64,000 nucleotides of DNA. Origin: Aliivibrio wodanis (lineage in GTDB: Bacteria > Pseudomonadota > Gammaproteobacteria > Enterobacterales > Vibrionaceae). The stretch covers positions 310,001 through 374,000 of the forward strand of contig LN554846.1 of NCBI GenBank assembly GCA_000953695.1. The letters are read 5' to 3'. Position numbers and translations under genes: made by a program. The notes below the pieces were generated by a model. It was not told the DNA's origin, made no database searches, and worked only from the letters and a program-made list of their open reading frames with translations. Positions 9,013-20,214 of the stretch are shown here, in pieces (within the stretch, counting starts at the first letter, position 1; each line of letters begins with the position of its first letter).

Positions 9013-10242
9013 ATGGCGTGGAATGAGCCTGGAAATAACAACAATAACGACAACAATAAGAGTGGCGGTGGCGATAATAAAGACCCTTGGGGTAATAAAA
9101 ATCGTGGCGGTCGTGATCAAGGTCCACCAGATCTTGATGAAGTATTTAATAAGCTAAGTCAAAAACTGAGCGGTAAGTTTGGTGGTGGCAACAAAGGCGG
9201 AAATAATAAAGGTGGTAGTGGTTTACCTTCATTTGGTAATGGCGGCGCAATTGGCTTAGGTCTTATTGCTGTAGTGGCTATTGGTATTTGGGTATTCTCT
9301 GGCTTCTATACTATTGGTGAAAGTGACCGAGGTGTAGTATTACGCTTTGGTCAATACGATCGTATGGTTGACCCAGGTCTAAACTGGAAGCCAACCTTTA
9401 TTGATCAAGTGACACCAGTTAACATTCAAGCAATTCGTTCATTAAACTCAAAAGGCTTAATGCTAACGAAAGATGAAAACGTAGTTACTGTTGAGATGGG
9501 TGTTCAGTACCGTGTTGCTGATGCTCATAAATACTTATACACCGTAGTCAATGCTGATGACAGTTTACGTCAAGCGACGGATTCTGCACTTCGTGCTGTA
9601 ATTGGTGATGCGAAAATGGATGATATCTTGACCAGTGGTCGTCAAGTGATCCGTCAACGTACTCAAGAAACGCTGAATCGTATTACTGATAAGTATGATA
9701 TGGGGTTAATTGTTGTTGATGTCAACTTCCAACTAGCTCGTCCACCAGAACAAGTGAAAGCGTCATTTGATGATGCGATTGCTGCTCGAGAAGATGAAGA
9801 GCGTTTCATTCGTGAAGCTGAAGCCTACAGCAATGATATTCTACCAAAAGCAACAGGTCGTGCTGAGCGTTTGAAGAAAGAAGCTCAAGGTTATACAGAG
9901 CGTACAGTAAACGAAGCGATAGGTCAGATTGCACAGTTTGAAAAGCTATTGCCTGAATATAATAGAGCGCCTGAAGTTACTCGTACTCGTCTGTACTTAG
10001 ATACAATGGAACGTGTGTACAGTAATACAAGTAAGGTCCTGATTGATTCTGAATCAAATGGTAACTTGTTATATCTTCCATTAGATAAAATCACAGGTAA
10101 TCAACAAGGTTCAGTGCAGTCAGCTCCTCAAACATCAACATCATCATCTAAAAATTATGATTTTGAGTTAGAGAAGAATGGACAACCAGAATCATCGACT
10201 AATACAACTGGTCGTAACTCAACTCGTGAAGGGAGATATTAA
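9013..10242 (+). CDS. hflK: FtsH-modulating SPFH protein HflK
   Basis: Inner-membrane SPFH/stomatin protein that forms a large cage with HflC around the FtsH protease and modulates membrane-protein degradation. Residues 1-75 are a Gly/Asn/Asp-rich cytoplasmic tail, a single transmembrane segment lies at about 78-100, and the SPFH domain and a coiled coil (about 255-310, with E/A/R-rich heptads) follow on the periplasmic side. 409 residues, close to E. coli (419). It is translated just before hflC, with 2 nt between the two genes. Confidence 0.96.
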   Translation: MAWNEPGNNNNNDNNKSGGGDNKDPWGNKNRGGRDQGPPDLDEVFNKLSQKLSGKFGGGNKGGNNKGGSGLPSFGNGGAIGLGLIAVVAIGIWVFSGFYTIGESDRGVVLRFGQYDRMVDPGLNWKPTFIDQVTPVNIQAIRSLNSKGLMLTKDENVVTVEMGVQYRVADAHKYLYTVVNADDSLRQATDSALRAVIGDAKMDDILTSGRQVIRQRTQETLNRITDKYDMGLIVVDVNFQLARPPEQVKASFDDAIAAREDEERFIREAEAYSNDILPKATGRAERLKKEAQGYTERTVNEAIGQIAQFEKLLPEYNRAPEVTRTRLYLDTMERVYSNTSKVLIDSESNGNLLYLPLDKITGNQQGSVQSAPQTSTSSSKNYDFELEKNGQPESSTNTTGRNSTREGRY

Positions 10243-10244
10243 TC

Positions 10245-11129
10245 ATGCGTAAGTTAATGATCCCAACGCTTATCGTTGTTATCGCTATTTTCTTAATGTC
10301 ACTGTTTGTGATCCCAGAAGGCGAGCGCGGTATTGTTACTCGATTTGGTCGTTTGATTAAAGACAATAACGAAATTACACGTATTTATGAACCTGGTTTG
10401 CACTTTAAAATGCCAATGTTCGATCGTGTTAATACGTTAGATGCTCGTATTCAAACTATGGATGATCAATCAGACCGTTTTGTAACATCAGAGAAAAAAG
10501 ACGTTATCATCGATTCATACGTTAAATGGAAAATCAAAGACTTTGGTCAATTCTACTTAGCGACTGGTGGTGGTAACATCTTAACGGCAGAGTCACTATT
10601 ACAACGTCGTGTATCTGATGGCCTGCGTGCTGAGATTGGTAATAAAACGGTGAAAGAGATCGTTTCTGAGAAACGTGAACAAGTCATGGCAACTGTACTT
10701 CTTGATTCTCAAGAAGGTACGGGTGATTTAGGTATTGAAGTAATTGATTTACGAATCAAGAAAATCAACCTGCCAGAAGAGATTTCTGAATCGATTTACC
10801 GTCGTATGCGTGCAGAGCGTGAAGCAGTTGCTCGTAAACTACGTTCTCAAGGTCGTGAAAAAGCAGAAGTTATTCGTGCTCAATCAGAACTTGAAGTAGC
10901 AACAATCATTGCAGAAGCAGATAAAACAGCACAGATTACTCGTGGTGATGCGGATGCAAAAGTAGCAAAACTGTATGCTGATACGTTTAATAAAGAACCT
11001 GAGTTCTTTGGGTTTATTCGTTCTTTACGTGCATATGAGAAATCATTTAATAGTAAGAATGACATCTTAGTACTTGATCCTAAGACTGACTTCTTTAAAT
11101 ACATGAATGATCCAATGGGTGGGAAGTAA
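10245..11129 (+). CDS. hflC: FtsH-modulating SPFH protein HflC
   Basis: Partner of HflK in the HflKC-FtsH complex. An N-terminal membrane anchor (residues 4-22) precedes the SPFH domain (about 23-190) and an A/E/R-rich helix (about 195-245). At 294 residues it is shorter than E. coli HflC (334); the family varies in the helical region. It begins 2 nt after the hflK stop and ends just before a strong terminator, so it closes the long operon that starts at tsaE. Confidence 0.95.
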   Translation: MRKLMIPTLIVVIAIFLMSLFVIPEGERGIVTRFGRLIKDNNEITRIYEPGLHFKMPMFDRVNTLDARIQTMDDQSDRFVTSEKKDVIIDSYVKWKIKDFGQFYLATGGGNILTAESLLQRRVSDGLRAEIGNKTVKEIVSEKREQVMATVLLDSQEGTGDLGIEVIDLRIKKINLPEEISESIYRRMRAEREAVARKLRSQGREKAEVIRAQSELEVATIIAEADKTAQITRGDADAKVAKLYADTFNKEPEFFGFIRSLRAYEKSFNSKNDILVLDPKTDFFKYMNDPMGGK

Positions 11130-11162
11130 GTCTAGTTTTAGACTTTAGTTCACTCTAATTTA

Positions 11163-11190
11163 AACAAGGTCCTTCGGGGCCTTGTTTTGT
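11163..11190 (+). terminator. Intrinsic terminator after hflC
   Basis: AACAAGGTCC, a TTCG tetraloop, and GGGCCTTGTT (one G:U pair), followed by TTGTTT. A classic stable tetraloop hairpin ending the tsaE-hflC operon. Confidence 0.88.
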
Positions 11191-11221
11191 TTCTGCTAGA
11201 TAACTATTAAAAGGGTAAGTG

Positions 11222-11407
11222 ATGAGCAATGCAGTATGGTTAGCGATTGGTGGTGTACTTATCGTTGAAGGTCTAGGCCCTTTAATTGCTCCAAATGGCT
11301 GGCGTAACATGGTCGCTCAATTGAGTGAACAACCGGATAATACCTTGCGTCGTATTGGTGGATGTTTGGTTGTTGCCGGTGTCGTTATTTGTAGTGTGAT
11401 GCTTTGA
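11222..11407 (+). CDS. Small membrane protein of the DUF2065 (YjeT) family
   Basis: A 61-residue hydrophobic protein with two predicted transmembrane segments (about 4-22 and 41-59) separated by a short polar loop. It resembles E. coli YjeT, which sits at the same place between hflC and purA; function unknown. I chose ATG 11222 rather than GTG three bases earlier because GGG at 11213-11215 is better spaced and the family begins at this residue. It lies between the hflC terminator and purA, so it needs its own promoter or read-through. Confidence 0.8.
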   Translation: MSNAVWLAIGGVLIVEGLGPLIAPNGWRNMVAQLSEQPDNTLRRIGGCLVVAGVVICSVML

Positions 11408-11563
11408 ATTTTGAGCCAAATGGATAATGGTAAACTTGCTTTTTATCTAATTAGAAAAAGAAATAGTAAGTTACGATATATTGATAGCGCTTTATAGTGA
11501 AAATGAGATTTCGATTAAAAATACCTGAAAGATTTTTCTATCAGTGCTAGAATCCATTTTTAA

Positions 11564-12901
<1,338 letters not shown>

Positions 12902-12918
12902 TCGCTTAGAGAATGAAG

Positions 12919-12948
12919 AAAAACCAGCTCATGTAGCTGGTTTTTTTG
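12919..12948 (+). terminator. Intrinsic terminator after purA
   Basis: AAACCAGCT and AGCTGGTTT form a 9-bp stem with a CATGT loop, followed by a T run, 20 nt past the purA stop. Confidence 0.9.
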
Positions 12949-13066
12949 TACCTAAATTTTGAGGCTTTGAGCTTCCAATTCATATTTCCATCAATTATTT
13001 GATCAACGATTAATCAATGGCTTATAAAGTATGGGCAAAAAATTGCCACTTAGGGCAAATTTTGTC

Positions 13067-13093
13067 TAAAGATATTGCCGCTTACGTCGATAT
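13067..13093 (+). promoter_or_regulatory. Sigma-28 (FliA) type promoter for motX
   Basis: TAAA at 13067-13070, a 15-bp spacer, then GTCGATAT at 13086-13093. The flagellar sigma-28 consensus is TAAA-N15-GCCGATAA: the -35 and spacing match exactly and 6 of 8 bases match in the -10. It lies 31 bp before the motX start, consistent with class IV flagellar control of the motor T-ring gene. Confidence 0.7.
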
Positions 13094-13124
13094 AATGATT
13101 ACAGTTATAAAGAGTTGATGAATT

Positions 13125-13757
13125 ATGAAACTACGAAATCTCGTAGCGGCTTGCATGGTAGCATTAGTGCCTATGCATGCCTCTAGTGAAGAGATCGGGG
13201 AGCCGATCCCTATTTATACCGAAAACCAACTATTTCGGCTGTTTGAGACTAATTCACACTTAACTCGTGTGAAGAAAGTGGATAATTGTCAGTTAGTTGA
13301 AGATATTGTTGCCCGTGCAACCAAGATTGATTCACCTGCGTATGAATTTCTTTATGGAGATATGTTAGCGTGGGGTGTGTGTGTTGATCGTGATGTAGAT
13401 CTTGGTTTGTATTATATGGAAAATGCCGCGAGGCAAGGCTTACCTGCCGCATTAGAGCAAATTGGTCGATATTATGCCAAGGGTACATTAGTGCAGCAAG
13501 ATAGAGAGCGAGCGATCCCATACTTGCGTGAAGCCGCCGCGATGGGGAACGTAAACGCTCGGATCCATTTAGCTGAACTGCTCTTAAGTGATTACGGTAG
13601 CCCGTTAGACTATGAAGATGCCTATCGATGGCTATATAACACAGTTACAGCAGATGGACGAAAACATAAACGTATTGCTAATCTTCGGAATGGATTAGAA
13701 ATGCGTATGCCTGGCAATGTGATTGCGAGAGCAAAAAGAAGAGATACCTTCTGGTAA
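13125..13757 (+). CDS. motX: Sodium-driven flagellar motor protein MotX
   Basis: Periplasmic T-ring component that, with MotY, holds PomAB stators around the polar flagellar motor in vibrios. Signal peptide at about 1-21 (MKLRNLVAACMVALVP, then a small-residue cleavage region), cysteines C55 and C86, and Sel1-like repeats over about 75-165 (YEFLYGDMLAWGVCVDRDVD, then GLPAALEQIGRYY and GNVNARIHLAELL). 210 residues, the family length. In V. cholerae motX is also next to purA. The FliA-type promoter just upstream supports a flagellar role. Confidence 0.92.
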   Translation: MKLRNLVAACMVALVPMHASSEEIGEPIPIYTENQLFRLFETNSHLTRVKKVDNCQLVEDIVARATKIDSPAYEFLYGDMLAWGVCVDRDVDLGLYYMENAARQGLPAALEQIGRYYAKGTLVQQDRERAIPYLREAAAMGNVNARIHLAELLLSDYGSPLDYEDAYRWLYNTVTADGRKHKRIANLRNGLEMRMPGNVIARAKRRDTFW

Positions 13758-13812
13758 AACTAAGTTTTAGTATTTAACTATTTTTTGTTAGATATGTAAT
13801 TTCATCAGCTCT

Positions 13813-13855
13813 AAAAAACGGCCAGTGATAAATTATCACTGGCCGTTTTTGTATT
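13813..13855. terminator. Bidirectional terminator between motX and hmp
   Basis: A perfect 15-bp inverted repeat: AAAACGGCCAGTGAT and ATCACTGGCCGTTTT around a short AAATT loop. A T tract follows on the plus strand and an A tract precedes it, so it can stop both converging genes. Confidence 0.9.
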
Positions 13856-13870
13856 TTAGTTTATATAAAT

Positions 13871-15055
13871 CTATAGAACTTTATGAGGGCCAAAACACTC
13901 ATAATGAATACGATCCTCAGTGACACCCAGTTCAATCAATTGCTTCGCGACATGTTGCATGAAGCCAACAGGACCACAGAAGTAGTAGTGGCCATTATCA
14001 GAGACGATCTCTTCTTTAACCTCAGTTAAATTAATTAAACCGTTAAACTGGAAGTCTTGATTTAGCGTATTTGTTTCCTGTGCTTGGTTATACCAAGTAT
14101 ACGCAGAGATATGCTCATGCTTTTCAGCTAAAGCAGAAATGTGTTGTTTAAATGCATGTTGAGAGCCATTTTCCGTTGCGTGTAACCACGTTACTTTTTC
14201 TTCATGTTGGGTAAGTGTTTCTAGCATAGAAAGAGTCGGAGTTAAGCCAACACCAGCAGAAATAAGCGTAACAGGTGTTGATGCTTCAACTTCTAAGAAG
14301 AAATCTCCAGCAGGTGCTGTTAGGTTTACCTTATCGCCAACACTGAGTGAGGCGTGTAGATAATTTGATGCTTTACCGCCTTCTTCTCGTTTTACTGAAA
14401 TGCGATATGTTTTTTCTTGAGGCGCAGAAGATAAACTGTATTGGCGAACTTCTTGGTTTTCAAACTCTTCAGGATTTAAGTAAATACCTATGTATTGACC
14501 TGGTTTAAAATGTGAAACAGATTGATCATCTGTCGGCATAAAAGTGAAACTAGTGATGTGTTCACTCTCTTTTTCTTTGGCGACTAATTCAAACTCGCGC
14601 AATCCACGCCAACCGCCATCAAGAGCGTTGTTATCTTGATAGATCTGCTCTTCACGTTGAATGAATACATTAGCAAGTACGCCATAAGCCTCGCCCCATG
14701 CATCTAATACTTCTTGGCCTGGAGAAAACATCTCATCAAGCGTCGCAATTAAGTGGCCACCAACAATATTGTATTGCTCGGCTGTGATCATAAAGCTCGT
14801 GTGCTTGTGTGCTATTTTTTCAACCGCAGGCAGTAAAACGGCTAGGTTTTCAATATTACCCGCATAAGCACAGATCGCATTGAATAGCGCTTCTCGTTGA
14901 TCGCCATTGCGCTGATTGCTCATATTGAAAATATCTTTTAACTCAGGGTTATGAGTAAACATACGATCATAGAAATGAGCGGTTAATGCAGGACCAGTTT
15001 GTGCAAGTAATGGAATAGTTGATTTGATAATGTCGATAGTATTTTTGTTGAGCAT
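13871..15055 (-). CDS. hmp: Nitric oxide dioxygenase (flavohaemoglobin) Hmp
   Basis: Converts NO plus oxygen to nitrate using NAD(P)H. The globin domain (1-135) has proximal haem ligand H85 and distal residues Y29 and Q53, the same positions as E. coli Hmp. A ferredoxin-reductase FAD domain (about 150-255, motif RQYSLSSAP) and an NAD domain (about 260-394) follow. 394 residues. It is transcribed away from nsrR over operator-like palindromes, so NO relief of NsrR repression is the likely control. In A. fischeri Hmp is known to counter host NO during squid colonisation. Confidence 0.97.
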   Translation of the reverse strand: MLNKNTIDIIKSTIPLLAQTGPALTAHFYDRMFTHNPELKDIFNMSNQRNGDQREALFNAICAYAGNIENLAVLLPAVEKIAHKHTSFMITAEQYNIVGGHLIATLDEMFSPGQEVLDAWGEAYGVLANVFIQREEQIYQDNNALDGGWRGLREFELVAKEKESEHITSFTFMPTDDQSVSHFKPGQYIGIYLNPEEFENQEVRQYSLSSAPQEKTYRISVKREEGGKASNYLHASLSVGDKVNLTAPAGDFFLEVEASTPVTLISAGVGLTPTLSMLETLTQHEEKVTWLHATENGSQHAFKQHISALAEKHEHISAYTWYNQAQETNTLNQDFQFNGLINLTEVKEEIVSDNGHYYFCGPVGFMQHVAKQLIELGVTEDRIHYECFGPHKVL

Positions 15056-15069
15056 AGTAGTTACCTTTA

Positions 15070-15092
15070 AAGGTGTATTTATTATATATGTT
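15070..15092. promoter_or_regulatory. Possible second NsrR-like site upstream of hmp
   Basis: The half AAGGTGTATTT (15070-15080) matches the NsrR half-site AAGATGYATTT at 9 of 11 bases; the right half (15082-15092) is degenerate. It is adjacent to the stronger site at 15095-15117 and overlaps the hmp leader. Confidence 0.4.
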
Positions 15093-15094
15093 AT

Positions 15095-15117
15095 AAGTTG
15101 TATCTAAAATATATCTT
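15095..15117. promoter_or_regulatory. NsrR operator between hmp and nsrR
   Basis: Left half AAGTTGTATCT (15095-15105), a central A, right half AAATATATCTT (15107-15117). This is the 11-1-11 NsrR palindrome (AAGATGYATTT-N-AAATRCATCTT) with few mismatches. Its position between the divergent genes allows NsrR to repress hmp and itself. Confidence 0.75.
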
Positions 15118-15162
15118 TTAGTCAAGAGAAGAATTACAATAAAAAAGAGATAGGGAGAGGAT

Positions 15163-15588
15163 ATGCAACTTACAAATTTTACTGATTTTGGCTTGAGAGC
15201 CTTGATATACCTAGCATCATTACCGAAAGATGAATTGACTAGCATTACAATAGTGACTGAAACATTTGATGTTTCGCGCAATCACATGGTGAAAATAATA
15301 AATAAATTGGGGCAAGAAGGATACGTAAAAACCGTTCGAGGAAAGAATGGGGGGATTTGCTTAGGTAGGCCTGCTCAGCAGATTATTATCGGTGATGTCA
15401 TTCGTTCTATTGAGCCATTACAAGTGGTTAATTGTGCACCTGATTTTTGTCATATTACATCAGCATGTCGATTGAAGAGTGCCCTTGCTAAAGCCAAGCA
15501 AGCGTTTTTGGATGAGTTAGATAACTATACGATTCAAGATATGCTTACAGATAACAGCGAATTACTGATTTTGTTAAAGCGAGTTTAA
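15163..15588 (+). CDS. nsrR: Nitric-oxide-sensing transcription repressor NsrR
   Basis: Rrf2-family repressor carrying an NO-labile [2Fe-2S] cluster. An N-terminal winged helix (about 1-75) is followed by the cluster-binding cysteines C91, C96 and C102, at the same positions as E. coli NsrR. 141 residues. ATG follows a strong AGGGAGAGG ribosome-binding site. In E. coli nsrR also precedes rnr, but hmp is elsewhere; here regulator and target enzyme are divergent neighbours. rnr follows after 88 bp. Confidence 0.95.
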   Translation: MQLTNFTDFGLRALIYLASLPKDELTSITIVTETFDVSRNHMVKIINKLGQEGYVKTVRGKNGGICLGRPAQQIIIGDVIRSIEPLQVVNCAPDFCHITSACRLKSALAKAKQAFLDELDNYTIQDMLTDNSELLILLKRV

Positions 15589-15676
15589 GCTTGTAATTCC
15601 AGATCCTTTCCTATCTGTTGTTTCTATACTCAGGTACAATTACCTTATTATCTCCTCCGACTAAGCAGGTCAGCCT

Positions 15677-18193
15677 ATGTCTAAGATTATTCAAAACGAT
15701 CCTTTCAAAGATCGAGAAGCAGAAAAATACGAGAATCCAATTCCAAGCCGTGAGTGCATTCTTGAATTTTTCCAAAAAGCAGAAGCGCCTTTAAATCGTA
15801 ATGACTTATTCGAAGCCCTAGGTTTATCTGGTGAAGATAACTATGAAGGCTTACGTCGTCGTTTAAGAGCGATGGAGCGTGACGGACAATTAGTCTTTAC
15901 ACGTCGCCAGTGTTACGCATTACCAGAGCGAATTGAAGTATTAAAAGGTGTTGTACTTGGACACCGTGATGGATTCGGTTGGATCCGTCCTGAAGGTAGT
16001 GTTGGTAAAGACAACGATGTGCTTTTACCTTTCCACCAAATGAAAAAACTCATTCATGGTGACGTGATATTAGCTCAGCCAACAGGGACTGATAAACGAG
16101 GCCGTAAAGAGGGTCGCGTAGTACGTGTATTAGAACCTCACAATGACGGCATCGTTGGTCGATTCTTTATTGAAGATGGCCTAGGTTTTGTTGTACCAGA
16201 TGATTCACGTATTAATCAAGATATCTTCATTCCTAATGAGCACAAAATGGGTGCTCGCATGGGCAATGTCGTTGTGATTAATATCACTGACCGTGGTGGT
16301 CGTGCTCGTGGTATGTCAGGTCAGGTTATTGAAGTTCTTGGTGAGAATATGGCACCAGGAATGGAGATCGATATTGCACTGCGTACTCACAATATTCCTC
16401 ATGTATGGCCTGCAGCGGTTGAAAAACAAGTTGAAGGCTTAGCAGAAGAAGTACCAGAAGAAGCAAAAGAAGGCCGTGTTGATCTTCGTGAATTACCATT
16501 AGTAACCATTGATGGTGAAGATGCTCGAGATTTCGATGATGCGGTATTCTGCCAAGCGAAAGCTTCTGGTGGCTGGCGTCTATGGGTAGCGATTGCCGAT
16601 GTAAGTTATTACGTTCGCCCAGATAACGCATTAGATAAAGAAGCGATTCAACGTGGTAACTCGGTTTATTTCCCTGCGCAAGTCGTTCCAATGTTGCCAG
16701 AAGTATTATCGAATGGTTTGTGCTCATTGAACCCACAAGTCGATCGTTTATGTATGGTGTGTGAGATGACTATCTCTGCGTCAGGTAAACTGTCAGGCTT
16801 TAAACATTATGAAGCGGTGATGAACTCACACGCACGACTTACGTACAATAAAGTAAGTGATATTCTTGATGGAAATGAAGAGCTAACTCAACGTTATGAG
16901 CCATTAGTTCCGCATCTTAAAGAATTACACAACATGTATCAGGTGCTGAAAACAGCGCGTGAAGCACGTGGTGCGATTGAATTTGAAACCATAGAAACCA
17001 AGTTCATTTTTAATGCTGATCGTAAAATTGATCGTATTGAACCTGTTATTCGTAATGACGCACATAAAATCATCGAAGAGTGTATGATTCTGGCGAACAT
17101 CGCTTCTGCTTCTTTTGTAGAAAAAGCCAAAGAGCCTGCGCTGTACCGTGTGCATGAGTCTCCAGGTGAAGAACGTCTGCAAGGTTTCCGTGATTTCTTA
17201 GGTGAGCTTGGTTTAAGCTTATCTGGTGGATTAACACCATCACCAACAGATTATGGTCAATTGGTGCATTTGATTGCCGATCGCCCTGACAAAGAATTAA
17301 TTCAAACGATGCTGCTGCGTTCAATGAAGCAAGCAGTATACAACGCAGATAATCAAGGCCACTTTGGTCTAGCATTGAAGCGTTATGCGCACTTTACGTC
17401 GCCAATTCGTCGTTATCCAGATCTACTGTTACACCGTGCAATTAAATATTTAATTGCCAAAGAGAAAGGCCAAAACAACGATCGTTGGACACCAACAGGT
17501 GGTTACCATTATTCATTCGATGATATGGATGTATTTGGTGAGCAATGTTCAATGACAGAGCGTCGTGCAGATGATGCTACACGTGATGTTGCTGATTGGC
17601 TTAAATGTGAATACATGCAAGATCATATCGGTGAAGAGCTAGAAGGTGTGATTGCCAATGTCACCGGCTTCGGTTTCTTTGTTCGATTAAATGATTTGCA
17701 TATCGATGGCTTAGTTCATATTTCATCGTTAGCAAATGATTACTATCAGTTTGATGCTGCTGGTCAACGCTTAACGGGTGAAAGCTCGGGTCAAGTTTTC
17801 CGTCTTGGTGATCAAGTCACGGTTAAAGTGGTTGCGGTAAATCTTGATGATCGCAATATTGATTTTGAATGCACAAGTTCAATGCGTAAAGCGCGTGGGC
17901 AGGGTAAAACAGCCAAAGACAATGCTAAAAAGCGTGATGATAAAAAAGCGCCTCGTCGTGACCCAAATTTTAAACCAAAGGCAAAAGGTGATAAATCTGA
18001 GCCAAAAGGTCGTGGTCAATTAGGTGATCGTAAGTCCAAAGGTAAGGGCAAAGTGAAATCAAAAGCTCAAGCCATGGTTGAACCAACGAAACGCCCAGAT
18101 GGTTCTGCTGAAGAGGTTAAGGCAAAAAGAAAGCCAAAACCTAAGCACAAGAAAAAAGTGCGCGCAAGAAAGCCTAAGCCAAAAGCGGAATAA
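15677..18193 (+). CDS. rnr: Exoribonuclease RNase R
   Basis: Processive 3'-5' RNase that degrades structured RNA and acts with trans-translation. Order: an N-terminal winged helix (about 20-85), two cold-shock domains (about 85-245), the RNB catalytic domain with the metal-binding aspartate cluster [12 protein letters not shown] near 279-290, an S1 domain (about 640-725), and a 110-residue tail very rich in Lys, Arg, Pro and Gly. 838 residues versus 813 in E. coli; the extra length is in the basic tail. rlmB follows after 70 nt and probably shares the transcript. Confidence 0.97.
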   Translation: MSKIIQNDPFKDREAEKYENPIPSRECILEFFQKAEAPLNRNDLFEALGLSGEDNYEGLRRRLRAMERDGQLVFTRRQCYALPERIEVLKGVVLGHRDGFGWIRPEGSVGKDNDVLLPFHQMKKLIHGDVILAQPTGTDKRGRKEGRVVRVLEPHNDGIVGRFFIEDGLGFVVPDDSRINQDIFIPNEHKMGARMGNVVVINITDRGGRARGMSGQVIEVLGENMAPGMEIDIALRTHNIPHVWPAAVEKQVEGLAEEVPEEAKEGRVDLRELPLVTIDGEDARDFDDAVFCQAKASGGWRLWVAIADVSYYVRPDNALDKEAIQRGNSVYFPAQVVPMLPEVLSNGLCSLNPQVDRLCMVCEMTISASGKLSGFKHYEAVMNSHARLTYNKVSDILDGNEELTQRYEPLVPHLKELHNMYQVLKTAREARGAIEFETIETKFIFNADRKIDRIEPVIRNDAHKIIEECMILANIASASFVEKAKEPALYRVHESPGEERLQGFRDFLGELGLSLSGGLTPSPTDYGQLVHLIADRPDKELIQTMLLRSMKQAVYNADNQGHFGLALKRYAHFTSPIRRYPDLLLHRAIKYLIAKEKGQNNDRWTPTGGYHYSFDDMDVFGEQCSMTERRADDATRDVADWLKCEYMQDHIGEELEGVIANVTGFGFFVRLNDLHIDGLVHISSLANDYYQFDAAGQRLTGESSGQVFRLGDQVTVKVVAVNLDDRNIDFECTSSMRKARGQGKTAKDNAKKRDDKKAPRRDPNFKPKAKGDKSEPKGRGQLGDRKSKGKGKVKSKAQAMVEPTKRPDGSAEEVKAKRKPKPKHKKKVRARKPKPKAE

Positions 18194-18263
18194 GCAACCC
18201 TTCGATAATGAGGCAAACGTGCCTCATTAGAACCACTAATTTGTAATAGAAAGAAGCGATAAC

Positions 18264-19001
18264 ATGAGTAATGAATTTCTTTTTGGTATCCACGCAACCA
18301 AAGCAGTATTAGAGCGTGACCCGGCCCGTTTTATTGAAATATTTGTATTAAAAGGTCGTGAAGACGATCGTTTGCTACCTATTATCAAGGAACTGACTGA
18401 TCTTGGGTTTAAAATCCAAGAGCTTCCACGTAAAACGTTGGATGACAAAGCAAATGGTGCGAATCACCAAGGTATTATTGCTCGTGTTACTCCTGCTAAG
18501 CAGCTTAATGAACATGACTTAGATGACATCATCAACAAGACTGAGAACCCACTGTTCTTAGTTCTTGATGGTGTTACAGATCCTCATAACTTAGGTGCTT
18601 GTCTGCGTAATGCTGATGGTGCAGGTGTAGCGGCGGTTATCGTACCTAAAGATAAATCGGCATCAATGACAGCAACGGTAAGTAAAGTCGCTTGTGGCGC
18701 TGCGGAAGTGGTTCCTTTGGTTCGTGTAACTAACTTGGCTCGTACTATGCGTGCTCTGCAAGAAAAAGGCGTATGGTTTGTCGGTACTGCTGGTGAAGCG
18801 ACGCATGATGTTTATCAAGCTAAATTAACAGGCCCGTTAGCGATTGTTATGGGTGCGGAAGGTGACGGTATGCGTCGCTTAACTCGCGAGACTTGTGATG
18901 ACTTGATTAAAATCCCTATGGCAGGTTCTGTAAGCAGCTTAAATGTTTCTGTAGCCTCAGGTGTCTGTTTATTTGAAGCGGTACGTCAACGTTCGTTATA
19001 A
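18264..19001 (+). CDS. rlmB: 23S rRNA (guanosine-2251-2'-O)-methyltransferase RlmB
   Basis: SpoU/TrmH-type methyltransferase for G2251 in the peptidyl-transferase P loop. An N-terminal L30e-like substrate-binding domain precedes the SPOUT domain with motif 1 [16 protein letters not shown] (about 108-123), motif 2 [12 protein letters not shown] (about 194) and motif 3 [10 protein letters not shown] (about 221), forming the trefoil-knot SAM site. 245 residues. It keeps the E. coli rnr-rlmB order and is followed by a terminator. Confidence 0.96.
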   Translation: MSNEFLFGIHATKAVLERDPARFIEIFVLKGREDDRLLPIIKELTDLGFKIQELPRKTLDDKANGANHQGIIARVTPAKQLNEHDLDDIINKTENPLFLVLDGVTDPHNLGACLRNADGAGVAAVIVPKDKSASMTATVSKVACGAAEVVPLVRVTNLARTMRALQEKGVWFVGTAGEATHDVYQAKLTGPLAIVMGAEGDGMRRLTRETCDDLIKIPMAGSVSSLNVSVASGVCLFEAVRQRSL

Positions 19002-19036
19002 AGCTTAAATAGTCTATAAAACAAGTGGCTAAGAGT

Positions 19037-19072
19037 GAAGGTAGTGAGTATTTCATTGCCTTCTTTTTTTTT
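19037..19072 (+). terminator. Intrinsic terminator after rlmB
   Basis: GAAGGTAGTGA and TCATTGCCTTC pair with two wobbles (11-bp stem), followed by a run of nine T. It ends the nsrR/rnr-rlmB transcription unit. Confidence 0.85.
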
Positions 19073-19115
19073 ACTGAATCAAAGAAAATATTTTTGTGAT
19101 TTAGGTATCTTTTTC

Positions 19116-19142
19116 TTGCCAATAACGCTGTTTTTCTATACT
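19116..19142 (+). promoter_or_regulatory. Probable sigma-70 promoter of the rpsF operon
   Basis: TTGCCA at 19116-19121 and TATACT at 19137-19142 (15-bp spacing; TTCTTG at 19113 gives 18-bp spacing instead). It is followed by a GC-rich start region, CCGCCG, as in growth-regulated ribosomal promoters. It gives a leader of about 90 nt. Confidence 0.5.
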
Positions 19143-19178
19143 ATCCGCCGTTCTTAATTCTCAGTCTTATTTTTAGTT

Positions 19179-19232
19179 CCTTGCTTCCCTTGGATGACTG
19201 AGCCAATCGTGGAAGCTGAATAATCCGTAAGG
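19179..19232 (+). ncRNA. S6:S18 autoregulatory leader of rpsF
   Basis: The leader folds as nested helices: CCTT/AAGG (19179-19182 with 19229-19232), CTTCC/GGAAG (19184-19188 with 19211-19215) and TTGG/CCAA (19190-19193 with 19203-19206) closing a 9-nt loop. The 3' strand bulge CTGAATAATCCGT contains the CCG triplet expected of the conserved S6:S18-binding motif. The outer helix includes the rpsF Shine-Dalgarno (AAGGAG), so binding of the S6:S18 complex would block translation. The structure is my own pairing; the match to the known motif is inference. Confidence 0.7.
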
Positions 19233-19240
19233 AGCAACCA

Positions 19241-19621
19241 ATGCGTCATTATGAAATCGTATTCATGGTGCATCCTGATCAAAGCGAGCAAGTTGCTGGC
19301 ATGATCGAGCGTTACACTGGTTCAATCACAGAAGCTGGTGGTACTATCCACCGTCTAGAAGATTGGGGTCGTCGTCAAATGGCTTACCCAATCAACAAAC
19401 TGCATAAAGCACACTACGTTCTTATGAACGTTGAGTCTGAGCAGTCTGTAATTGATGAACTAGAAACTGCATTCCGTTACAACGATGCTGTTCTACGTAA
19501 CATGATCATGCGTACTAAAGCTGCGATCACTGAGCCATCAGTAATGATGAAAGCTAAAGAAGAGCGTTCTGCTAAGCGTGAAGACGCTGCACCACGCGCT
19601 GAAGAAGCTGCTGCTGAGTAA
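19241..19621 (+). CDS. rpsF: 30S ribosomal protein S6
   Basis: Binds S18 and the central domain of 16S rRNA. The sequence [18 protein letters not shown] is the S6 start. 126 residues with an Ala/Glu-rich acidic tail (from about 105), where E. coli S6 is post-translationally glutamylated. It is the first gene of rpsF-priB-rpsR-rplI, with translational feedback likely through the upstream leader. Codon use is strongly biased, as for other ribosomal genes. Confidence 0.98.
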   Translation: MRHYEIVFMVHPDQSEQVAGMIERYTGSITEAGGTIHRLEDWGRRQMAYPINKLHKAHYVLMNVESEQSVIDELETAFRYNDAVLRNMIMRTKAAITEPSVMMKAKEERSAKREDAAPRAEEAAAE

Positions 19622-19629
19622 TTGATTTG

Positions 19630-19932
19630 ATGACCAATCGATTGGAGTTGAGCGGTATTATCGCTAAGGCTCCGGTTCGAAGTCTAAGTCCTGCGGGCAT
19701 ACCTCATTGTCATTTTGTCATTGAGCATCGTTCGATTAAACAGGAAGCTGGCTTATCACGTGAAGTCTATTGCAGAATGAACGTGGTAGTTAGTGGACAA
19801 GGGTCTCAAGCTTTAACTGCAAACTTGGCTCAAAGCAGTAACGTTACGGTAGGTGGTTTTATCACTTATCAGACAGGCCGAAATGGCGTGGCGAGAGTAG
19901 TGTTACATGCTGAGCATATTAAATTAATTTAG
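19630..19932 (+). CDS. priB: Primosomal replication protein N, PriB
   Basis: Dimeric OB-fold single-strand-binding protein that stabilises PriA on stalled forks and recruits DnaT during replication restart. 100 residues beginning [18 protein letters not shown], the family start. I chose ATG 19630 over the TTG one codon earlier for that reason. It has no clear Shine-Dalgarno and begins 8 nt after the rpsF stop, suggesting coupled translation. Its codon use is less biased than the flanking ribosomal genes. PriA is encoded at 60668-62869 in this window. Confidence 0.95.
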   Translation: MTNRLELSGIIAKAPVRSLSPAGIPHCHFVIEHRSIKQEAGLSREVYCRMNVVVSGQGSQALTANLAQSSNVTVGGFITYQTGRNGVARVVLHAEHIKLI

Positions 19933-19944
19933 ATCTGGAGATAG

Positions 19945-20175
<231 letters not shown>

Positions 20176-20214
20176 GTCGATAGCGGTTTAATAAGTTTAT
20201 AGAGGACTAAGATA

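Noticed and set aside
16326-16736. 136-codon open frame opposite rnr
   Set aside because: Leu/His-rich shadow of the RNB domain coding strand, with no recognisable motif.
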